Positions 1-5,558 of a DNA stretch of 6,184 nt are shown here, one piece after another (within the stretch, counting starts at the first letter, position 1; each line of letters opens with the position of its first letter). The DNA comes from Alistipes sp. (GTDB taxonomy: Bacteria > Bacteroidota > Bacteroidia > Bacteroidales > Rikenellaceae): the NCBI GenBank assembly GCA_017934845.1, contig JAGBIR010000200.1, forward strand, positions 1-6,184, read 5' to 3'. The translations under genes were made by a program, and so were the position numbers. The notes beneath the pieces were generated by a model. That model saw only the letters and a list, made by a program, of their open reading frames with translations, was not told where the DNA came from and did not search any database.

Positions 1-1144
1 CGCCGTCGTAGTCGTGAGCATATTTATAATTCTTACCATATCCCGCATCGCTCATCAGTCGTGTGGGAGCATTGCGCAGATGCAACGGCACGGGGCGATT
101 CGTGGTATCGTGAGCCACCATATCCAACGCCTTATTTATTGCCATATAAGCCGAGTTGCTCTTTGGGCTTGTAGCCAGATATATTGTTGTTTCGGCCAGC
201 GTGATACGCGCCTCGGGCATACCAATCTTATGCACCGTATCGAAGCAGGCATTAGCCAGCAGCAGCGCATTGGGATTAGCCAAGCCAATATCCTCCGATG
301 CCAAAATCACCAGTCGTCGAGCTATAAATCGCGGCTCTTCGCCACCAGCCAACATGCGTGCCAAGTAGTATATCGCAGCATTGGGATCGCTACCTCTGAC
401 GGACTTTATAAATGCCGAAATCACATCGTAATGCTGCTCGCCATTCTTATCGTAGAGAGCAATATTTTGCTGCAAGCAGGCCGTAACAAACTCGTCGGTA
501 ATAGTAATATCGCCATCGGTAGCTCCGGCAATTATATCGAGTATATTGAGTAATTTTCGGGCATCGCCACCCGCGAAAGTGAACAACGCAGCCGTCTGCT
601 CGACCTTCACATTGCGCTGACGCAGCTCCTCGTCGGTCGATATGGCGCGCTCGAGAAGCGTGGAGAGTTCATCGTCGGTCATCGACTTTAAGATATAGAC
701 CTGACAGCGACTCAGCAGTGGCGAAATAACCTCGAACGAAGGGTTCTCGGTAGTAGCACCTATCAACGTCACAACGCCCTGCTCTACGGCACCCAACAAC
801 GAATCCTGCTGGCTCTTATTAAAGCGGTGAATCTCGTCGATAAACAGAAATGCGGCTCTGGCATTAAAGAGACTCTGCTTGCGTGCTGACTCGATAACCT
901 CGCGCACCTCCTTAACGCCCGACGTCACGGCCGAAAGCGTATAGAAAGGACGTTTCAGATGACCGGCAACCAACTTCGCAAGCTTATTTTTACCTACACC
1001 CGGAGGGCCCCACAAGATAAACGACGGCACATTCCCCGTCTCGAGGAATTTACGGAACACGCCATGAGGGCCGACCAAATGAGTTTGGCCGATATACTCT
1101 TCGATGCTCTGCGGGCGCAGGCGCTCTGCCAAAGGTTTTGCCAT
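1..1144 (-). CDS. rarA: Replication-associated recombination protein A (RarA/MgsA family AAA+ ATPase), C-terminus cut by window edge
   Basis: Cytosolic AAA+ ATPase of the RarA/Mgs1/WRNIP1 family, which acts at stalled replication forks and is related to clamp-loader ATPases. I read 381 codons without a stop or frameshift from ATG at 1142-1144; family members are usually somewhat over 400 residues, so only the extreme C-terminus is missing. The N-terminus MAKPLAERLRPQSIEEYIGQ is typical. Visible motifs: P-loop GPPGVGKN (46-53), Walker B FLFIDEIHRF (99-108, D103 E104), sensor 1 ATTENPSF (130-137), arginine finger in SPLLSRCQ (R146), sensor 2 GGDARK (192-197). The C-terminal oligomerisation part includes RGSDPNAAIYYLARML and ASEDIGLANP. 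Oddity: the Walker A Thr/Ser is Asn53, and the next residue is Lys instead of the usual Thr. It lies 19 nt after the cysteine desulfidase gene with no promoter seen between them, so it is probably the last or a later gene of that operon. Family assignment is very secure; ATPase competence is open. Confidence 0.95.
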   Translation of the reverse strand, partial: MAKPLAERLRPQSIEEYIGQTHLVGPHGVFRKFLETGNVPSFILWGPPGVGKNKLAKLVAGHLKRPFYTLSAVTSGVKEVREVIESARKQSLFNARAAFLFIDEIHRFNKSQQDSLLGAVEQGVVTLIGATTENPSFEVISPLLSRCQVYILKSMTDDELSTLLERAISTDEELRQRNVKVEQTAALFTFAGGDARKLLNILDIIAGATDGDITITDEFVTACLQQNIALYDKNGEQHYDVISAFIKSVRGSDPNAAIYYLARMLAGGEEPRFIARRLVILASEDIGLANPNALLLANACFDTVHKIGMPEARITLAETTIYLATSPKSNSAYMAINKALDMVAHDTTNRPVPLHLRNAPTRLMSDAGYGKNYKYAHDYDG

Positions 1145-1163
1145 AGAAAGGTCGATAGTTAAT

Positions 1164-2462
1164 TTAGCATTTGCCGGTCATAATTGACAAAATATAGGCA
1201 TCGGTCTCATTCATTCCGTCGCGACCGATGGTTGTAAGGTTACGAATCGAGCGATCGACATCCTCGTCGATAATACCCTCGAGCTTCGACACGCAGCGAT
1301 GCTCCATTGCAAGCATTGCCGACAGAACAGCTGTCGAGACACCACTCGCCAACTTCAGCGCACAGCTCGGCTTCGCACCATCGCAAATCATTCCCGTAAG
1401 ATTGGCAATCATGTTCTTAACGGCCATAGCAACTTCGTCGTAACCGCCACCCATAAGGTAGGTAATACCGCAACTTGAACCAGCCGCTGCAACCACGCAT
1501 CCACACAGAGCCGACAAACGGCCCAAGCTCTGCTTAATGTAGATAACGGTCAGGTGGCTGAGCATAAGTGCGCGAGTGAGTTGCTCTTGGCTTGCACCAC
1601 ACTCCTCGGCATAAACAACAACGGGCAGCGTAGCCGTAATACCCTGATTACCACTACCCGAATTACTCATAACAGGTACCATTGCGCCACCCATACGGGC
1701 ATCACACGCGGCAGCCGTATAGGAGATGATGCGCGAGAAAATCGTATCGCCAATAATAGCCTTCTCCTTATCGCCTCGCAGCGTACGGCCCAGCGAGTGA
1801 CCATAATCAGAAGAAAAAGCACTCTCGGCAGCGGCCTTATTCAGGCGGCGCGCCTCGCGGATAAACTCTATCTCGTCGAGCGGGGCTGTCATCGAGAAGT
1901 CATACACGTCGCGCAGGGTAAGCTCCACATCATCATCTTCGGCCTCATCGCTCGCAGCTGAACGTTTATCGATCACAACGCTGCCATCCTTCTCGAGATA
2001 TACCAACGAAGTGTGACCTCCAGCAATGATTGCTTTTGCATAGCGCGCAGCAGCCGTAACCTCAACCTCGATATAGAGTTTATCGACATCGCCCTCGGCA
2101 AGGTCAATTGAAATACGTCCCTCGTCGATCATCTGTTTACCTTGCTCAACAGCACTCTGGTCGGCATCCTTCAGCACCTCCAAGCCATACTCCGAACGAC
2201 CGGCCAAGGCACCCAAAGCTATGGCGATAGGCAATCCCGTCATACCTGTACCCGGAATTCCGACACCCATTGCATTCTTCAGGATGTTGGCACTCAGTCG
2301 AACTGCAATCTTCTCGGGCTGGTGCTCTGCATCGCAAGCAATAGACTCGCAAGCGTGGGCTACGCATAACGCAACGGCGATAGGCTCGGTACAACCAATT
2401 GCAGGTACTACCTCTCGGTTTATCAGGGCGATAATTTTTTCGCGTTGGCTCTTGGTAAACAT
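1164..2462 (-). CDS. cyuA: L-cysteine desulfidase family protein (CyuA/YhaM, UPF0597; serine dehydratase alpha-like)
   Basis: Predicted cytosolic iron-sulfur lyase. Characterised relatives (archaeal CdsB, enterobacterial CyuA/YhaM) break L-cysteine into hydrogen sulfide, ammonia and pyruvate. The protein is 432 residues, close to the family's usual length. Diagnostic stretches are VVPAIGCTEPIAVAL near the N-terminus (C24), NSGSGNQGITATLPV (267-281), SALCGCVVAAAGSSCGITYL (317-336; C320, C322, C331) and GMICDGAKPSCALKLASG (357-374; C360, C367). The conserved cysteines fit a [4Fe-4S] cluster as known for the family; which ones bind it cannot be told from sequence alone. The start at 2460-2462 has no clear ribosome-binding site but gives the expected N-terminus. 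It begins 26 nt after the thioesterase stop and ends 19 nt before rarA, so it is likely co-transcribed. No cysteine transporter (CyuP-like) or dedicated regulator is adjacent in this window. The family call is strong; cysteine as physiological substrate, rather than serine or another amino acid, is inference. Confidence 0.92.
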   Translation of the reverse strand: MFTKSQREKIIALINREVVPAIGCTEPIAVALCVAHACESIACDAEHQPEKIAVRLSANILKNAMGVGIPGTGMTGLPIAIALGALAGRSEYGLEVLKDADQSAVEQGKQMIDEGRISIDLAEGDVDKLYIEVEVTAAARYAKAIIAGGHTSLVYLEKDGSVVIDKRSAASDEAEDDDVELTLRDVYDFSMTAPLDEIEFIREARRLNKAAAESAFSSDYGHSLGRTLRGDKEKAIIGDTIFSRIISYTAAACDARMGGAMVPVMSNSGSGNQGITATLPVVVYAEECGASQEQLTRALMLSHLTVIYIKQSLGRLSALCGCVVAAAGSSCGITYLMGGGYDEVAMAVKNMIANLTGMICDGAKPSCALKLASGVSTAVLSAMLAMEHRCVSKLEGIIDEDVDRSIRNLTTIGRDGMNETDAYILSIMTGKC

Positions 2463-2488
2463 AGTTTTGGAGTATTAGTATTTATTGA

Positions 2489-3217
2489 CTATCGTATTTC
2501 GAGTGCCATACGGCAAAGTGGCTCGTCGGCACTATTGCGGAACTCGAAGCAGTAAGCTCCATCGACATCGGCGCGAGCAAGCGACAAGGTATCGCCATAC
2601 AGAGCCTCCTTCATAAAGTTAAGATCCATTCGCATAGCCGAAAGCTTTTCAGGCACCTCGATAGGCAGTGTATCAAATGCAAAATCTATATAACGCATTG
2701 TGTTCATGTGACGATTAAAGTCGATATGGCTATACGCCACCCTATGTTCTGCAATCTTATCGCCCGCAACGGCTGCAATACGCTTTGGAGCATCGCAAGG
2801 CGAGGGTGCATCGACAATAGTTCCTTCGTGAACCTTTGCCAAAGTATTCATATCGACAGGCATACGCGTATCGAAATCCAACATACACCATTGAGAGACG
2901 GCGCGGCCAAACTCGCGGCCATCCTTGTCGGCGAGAATGAAATTACGGGTAGAGGCCAAACGATTATAACCACCAATCCAAGTATAGAGCGTAAACTCCT
3001 CGTACTCGGCGGGGATATAATCCAACTCGAGGCACATACGCGACAACACCCAGCCGTAGTTCTTCTCGGCAAGGACATCTATACCGAAACCTCGACGATG
3101 GGCATCGCGTCCAGCGGCGTGAAGCACCATATTGAACATTGAAGATATAGATGCCCTTGATGTAAAGTCAACCGATTCGGGCTCAACGCTATATTGGAAA
3201 ACACTTTTCTCTGCCAT
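2489..3217 (-). CDS. Acyl-[acyl-carrier-protein] thioesterase (FatA/FatB-like, double hotdog)
   Basis: Cytosolic thioesterase expected to hydrolyse acyl-ACP, releasing free fatty acid from type II fatty acid synthesis. With the start chosen here it is 242 residues, the usual size of bacterial members. Typical stretches are the N-terminal hotdog with WVLSRMCLELDYIPAEYEEF (56-75) and TWIGGYNRLASTRNF (79-93), then the second hotdog with HIDFNRHMNTMRYIDFAFD (164-182). The latter matches the D-x-N-x-H-[VM]-N active-site signature of plant and bacterial acyl-ACP thioesterases (D166, N168, H170, N172). The frame stays open upstream to an ATG at 3346, but ATG 3215-3217 is preferred: it gives the normal N-terminus MAEKSVFQYSVEPE, and a perfect Bacteroidota promoter lies at 3242-3273, inside the longer version. 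No signal peptide or membrane segment is visible. First gene of a probable operon with the cysteine desulfidase and rarA. Chain-length preference cannot be read from sequence. Confidence 0.93.
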   Translation of the reverse strand: MAEKSVFQYSVEPESVDFTSRASISSMFNMVLHAAGRDAHRRGFGIDVLAEKNYGWVLSRMCLELDYIPAEYEEFTLYTWIGGYNRLASTRNFILADKDGREFGRAVSQWCMLDFDTRMPVDMNTLAKVHEGTIVDAPSPCDAPKRIAAVAGDKIAEHRVAYSHIDFNRHMNTMRYIDFAFDTLPIEVPEKLSAMRMDLNFMKEALYGDTLSLARADVDGAYCFEFRNSADEPLCRMALEIR

Positions 3218-3241
3218 ACAAATATTATTTATTATATCATA

Positions 3242-3273
3242 CAAAGATAAGATTATGAATTCAAAATTCAAAA
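3242..3273 (-). promoter_or_regulatory. Bacteroidota-type promoter for the thioesterase-desulfidase-rarA operon
   Basis: On the minus strand, TATCTTTG (3249-3242) is a perfect match to the -7 consensus TAnnTTTG of the Bacteroidota primary sigma factor. Exactly 19 nt upstream is TTG within TTTTG (3273-3269), matching the -33 element at its usual spacing. Transcription should begin near 3235, leaving a leader of about 18 nt before ATG 3217. This supports the short start of the thioesterase. Confidence 0.85.
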
Positions 3274-3291
3274 TCCAGAGAATTAATCCTC

Positions 3292-3312
3292 GCAAATTCG
3301 AGCTGCAAATTC
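3292..3312. repeat. Short direct repeat GCAAATTC x2 in the divergent intergenic region
   Basis: GCAAATTC occurs at 3292-3299 and again at 3305-3312, a 13-bp period. Nearby are further ATTC-containing words (GAATTC at 3257-3262 and ATTCAAAATTCAAAAT just after it). The pair sits upstream of the thioesterase promoter, between the two divergent genes. It could be an operator for either side, but the region is AT-rich and chance repeats of this size are common. Confidence 0.3.
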
Positions 3313-3384
3313 TTTTTATACGCTCATACAATAATCCGACACGCACCTGCGTTTTATTGCCGAAAACAACTAATTTTTGACAAA

Positions 3385-3885
3385 ATGGGAATTACAATTT
3401 CAAAGACTTCGGAGGCTGCATTTGCCCGAGCAACGTTCCGATTAGCGAAGGGTAGTATTCGCTTTTCATACAAAGATTATCTGGCATTAGAGATTCTGCA
3501 AGAGCCAAACTCAATGGCAAACTTTATCCTTTTGGAGTTACTCACAGCTGACGACCTGTGTCAACTCTTTGAGCGAATTAAATACAACATAACAGTTCAG
3601 CCACATGCCGAGACTCTCGCGCCCGAAATATTTATGGCTGAGTATCGACAAACACTTGCTAATCAAACGATTGACAAGCACCTTTCGACCATTCACATCT
3701 TTCGCGATATTGCAGCCGATCCAACGACTGCCACCTCGAAAGCATTGGCCGAGTATGGTATTTCGGTCGAAATGATTGACCGCACAATCGAGAAGTTTAC
3801 CGATATCGAGGTTGGTTTCCAGTCGCTGATTCAGTCCCCGTATCCGACGCAAGAAAATGCCGTATCGGAGATAATTTCCGCATAG
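3385..3885 (+). CDS. Hypothetical protein resembling a stand-alone double Clp N-domain, no ATPase module
   Basis: A 166-residue acidic, soluble protein without signal peptide or membrane segments. I recognise no named gene. Two segments resemble the repeated helical unit of the Clp N-terminal (Clp_N) domain. The first is about residues 5-60, with a helix TSEAAFARATFRLAKGS followed by DYLALEILQEPNSMANFILL, which parallels the Clp_N pattern of a 'HLLLALL.DP.S.A...L..L' segment. The second is about 80-135, with HLSTIHIFRDIAADPTTATS then ALAEYGISVEMID, parallel to 'HLLL.IL.D......L...GV....'. In Clp ATPases this domain binds adaptors and substrates; alone it could be an adaptor or a decoy, which is inference. 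The start ATG 3385 lacks a Shine-Dalgarno sequence, and no perfect -7 box is found upstream (nearest is TAATTTTTG at 3371-3379, one base too long and too close). It is a single-gene unit, closed by a terminator 15 nt after its stop. That it is a real gene is likely; the Clp_N reading is from pattern recognition only. Confidence 0.72.
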   Translation: MGITISKTSEAAFARATFRLAKGSIRFSYKDYLALEILQEPNSMANFILLELLTADDLCQLFERIKYNITVQPHAETLAPEIFMAEYRQTLANQTIDKHLSTIHIFRDIAADPTTATSKALAEYGISVEMIDRTIEKFTDIEVGFQSLIQSPYPTQENAVSEIISA

Positions 3886-3899
3886 GATTTTACGATAAA

Positions 3900-3940
3900 G
3901 CGTGTCGAAAAGCGCACGCCCGACACGCCTCTCTGTTTTT
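3900..3940 (+). terminator. Intrinsic terminator of the Clp-N-like gene
   Basis: An 8-bp perfect stem, GCGTGTCG (3900-3907) with CGACACGC (3921-3928), encloses a 13-nt loop and is followed by CTCTCTGTTTTT ending at 3940. It begins 14 nt after the stop codon. The T-run is only on the plus-strand side, so it serves the gene at 3385-3885. Confidence 0.72.
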
Positions 3941-4001
3941 AGGTTAATTAGAATTATTGATTGATTGTTAAGACTCTTACCCTGCCTATATAAATGAAGT
4001 G

Positions 4002-4029
4002 AAGGCTGTCCCGAAAGTGAGACAGCCTT
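4002..4029 (-). terminator. Strong hairpin at the 3' end of the MATE gene, possibly bidirectional terminator
   Basis: A perfect 9-bp inverted repeat, AAGGCTGTC (4002-4010) with GACAGCCTT (4021-4029), encloses a 10-nt loop. Read on the minus strand it starts 39 nt after the MATE stop codon and is followed by a moderately T-rich CACTTCATTTATATA. On the plus strand it is followed by ATTTCTT. It lies between two convergent genes and could terminate both; the T-tails are weak, so a dispersed intergenic repeat is the alternative. Confidence 0.6.
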
Positions 4030-4068
4030 ATTTCTTGCAAGTGGTATCTTTTTGTAATTGCAATACAA

Positions 4069-5382
4069 CTACTCTGCCTGCTCGTAAATCATCTTCAGAC
4101 GTCGCGACATAAAGTATTGCAGCACACCGCGTAAGAACATATAAGACGAGAAAGCCAGCCACAAAGCATTGTTGCCAATTAGCGGGCGCATCGAGAAGAA
4201 GATTGCAAAGTAGGCAATAGTCGAGTAGATCATCGAATCACGCATAATACGCGACTGGGTTGCGCCGACCATAATTCCATCCATAATAAATGGCATCGAG
4301 GCCGCAAGTGGAATTGCGATAATCCAGCCGATATAACGCGCAGCATACTCCAGAATCTTATCGGCATCGCCTGCACCACTATCCAAAAACAGCGTCAACA
4401 AATCGCGCCACCAGCCGACATACACTCCAACATATATCACACTCACGGCCAAGCCCCACAGCAGACATTTCTTAATACAATCGCGCAACGATACGCCATC
4501 ACGCGCACCGATAAAGCGTCCCGTCAACGCCTCGGCCGAGTAGGCAAAGCCATCGTTCATATACGAGAAGAGCGTAAAGAGCTGCAACAGGATAGTATTA
4601 ACAGCCAAAATCGTAGGGTCTCCCATACGCGCAGAAGCAGCGGTAAAGAATGTATATGTAGCCACGATACACAACGTACGGACAATAAGATCGCGGTTAA
4701 TCAAGACGAACTCCTTCATCGACTGCATATCCACGACCTCACTCCACGTAATACGCACAAAACCACGACGATAGTGCCACCAAGTGATTGCACCCGTAAC
4801 TATTACGCCCAGCCACTGCGCAATGACCGATGCGTAGGCAATACCCGTAATTCCCATCCCGAAATCAAAGGCAAGGAAGATACTAAACACGACGTGGATA
4901 ACATTTACGGCGACAGCCACAATCATAGGAATTATGGCATTCTGCATACCCGTAAGCCATCCATTCAGGCCGAAGAGCAACACTCCGGCTGGCACTGCCC
5001 ACACACGAGCGAAGAAGTATTCGGCAACCATATCGTCGCCATTCATTATCTTCAGTGCGCCCCATCCCAAAGGCTTTTGCAGCAGCAACACCAGCACACC
5101 AACCACCACCGACACCAATATGGCTCGTGCCAGCATCAACGTAGTTGTGCGGCTATCTCCCGCGCCATAGGCTTGGGCAGTAATACCACTCGTACCCATA
5201 CGGATAAACGAGCAGTTCCAGTAGATAAAATTGAAAATCGAGACACCGATTGCCAATGCTCCAATTGTAGCCACCGAGTTACCCAGATGGCCGGCAATCA
5301 TAGTACCCGCTATACCCATAATCGGCACCGTAATGTTCGACACGATGTTGGGCAGGGCAATACGCAATATTTCGCGATTCAT
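4069..5382 (-). CDS. MATE family (DinF-like) efflux transporter
   Basis: Inner-membrane secondary transporter of the multidrug and toxic compound extrusion family, exchanging Na+ or H+ for an organic substrate. The chosen start gives 437 residues, a normal length. It is strongly hydrophobic throughout, compatible with 12 membrane helices in two lobes. Typical stretches are the N-terminal MNREILRIALPNIVSNITVP, FGLNGWLTGMQN (137-148) and PFIMDGIMVGATQSR (364-378). At the start of the second lobe lies NDGFAYSAEALTGRFIGARD (276-295), the DinF-subgroup signature. The frame is open to ATG 5421, but a -7 box at 5410-5417 would put the transcript start near 5403, so that start is excluded. ATG 5388 (adding MG) and ATG 5382 remain; 5382 fits relatives best. 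Substrate cannot be predicted, and no regulator or partner gene is adjacent. It is transcribed away from the pseudouridine synthase gene and converges on the Clp-N-like gene. No damage seen. Confidence 0.93.
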   Translation of the reverse strand: MNREILRIALPNIVSNITVPIMGIAGTMIAGHLGNSVATIGALAIGVSIFNFIYWNCSFIRMGTSGITAQAYGAGDSRTTTLMLARAILVSVVVGVLVLLLQKPLGWGALKIMNGDDMVAEYFFARVWAVPAGVLLFGLNGWLTGMQNAIIPMIVAVAVNVIHVVFSIFLAFDFGMGITGIAYASVIAQWLGVIVTGAITWWHYRRGFVRITWSEVVDMQSMKEFVLINRDLIVRTLCIVATYTFFTAASARMGDPTILAVNTILLQLFTLFSYMNDGFAYSAEALTGRFIGARDGVSLRDCIKKCLLWGLAVSVIYVGVYVGWWRDLLTLFLDSGAGDADKILEYAARYIGWIIAIPLAASMPFIMDGIMVGATQSRIMRDSMIYSTIAYFAIFFSMRPLIGNNALWLAFSSYMFLRGVLQYFMSRRLKMIYEQAE

Positions 5383-5409
5383 TCCCATAGATAGCAACTT
5401 TTTACACTG

Positions 5410-5417
5410 CAAATATA
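5410..5417 (-). promoter_or_regulatory. -7 box of the MATE gene promoter
   Basis: On the minus strand TATATTTG (5417-5410) matches TAnnTTTG perfectly. No TTG is present at the 19-nt spacing, so the -33 element is weak or absent. The predicted transcript start, near 5403, gives a leader of roughly 20 nt to ATG 5382. Confidence 0.6.
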
Positions 5418-5500
5418 GCAAATTATGCGTTTCTTTATTCTAATCGTAGTTCATAATGTTTTTTCCGCGCGTTTTGGTGTGCAAGTTGTAAAAAATAGAT

Positions 5501-5508
5501 TACCTTTG
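5501..5508 (+). promoter_or_regulatory. -7 box of the pseudouridine synthase gene promoter
   Basis: TACCTTTG matches TAnnTTTG perfectly. At the 19-nt spacing only GTG (5479-5481) is found, a one-base departure from TTG. Transcription should start near 5515, giving an AT-rich leader of about 45 nt with no Shine-Dalgarno sequence, as is common for well-translated Bacteroidota genes. Confidence 0.68.
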
Positions 5509-5558
5509 CGCCGCAATTAAGCGTTTATAACACCTTATATATTAATAAATAGAATAAA

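Noticed and set aside
14..553. 179-codon plus-strand open frame at the left edge
   Set aside because: Antisense to rarA, whose minus-strand reading is continuous and carries all family motifs.
1554..1961. 135-codon plus-strand open frame within the cysteine desulfidase gene
   Set aside because: Antisense shadow with no motif and no promoter.
3371..3379. TAATTTTTG just before the Clp-N-like start as its -7 box
   Set aside because: There are three bases between TA and TTTG instead of two, and transcription would begin at or past the ATG at 3385. I see no convincing promoter for this gene.
3538..4068. 176-codon open frame on the minus strand starting right after the MATE stop
   Set aside because: It is antisense to the Clp-N-like gene, runs through both hairpins, and its product (many Arg, Asn, Cys, no recognisable motif) looks like a shadow. 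The plus-strand frame has a terminator and plausible domain pattern.
4052..4068. Near-palindrome TTGTA...TACAA at the MATE 3' end
   Set aside because: Only 5-bp arms with an asymmetric centre in AT-rich sequence next to a stop codon; likely chance.
4774..5394. 206-codon plus-strand open frame inside the MATE gene
   Set aside because: Antisense to an intact, well-recognised transporter; the His/Asn/Gln-rich product is a composition artefact.
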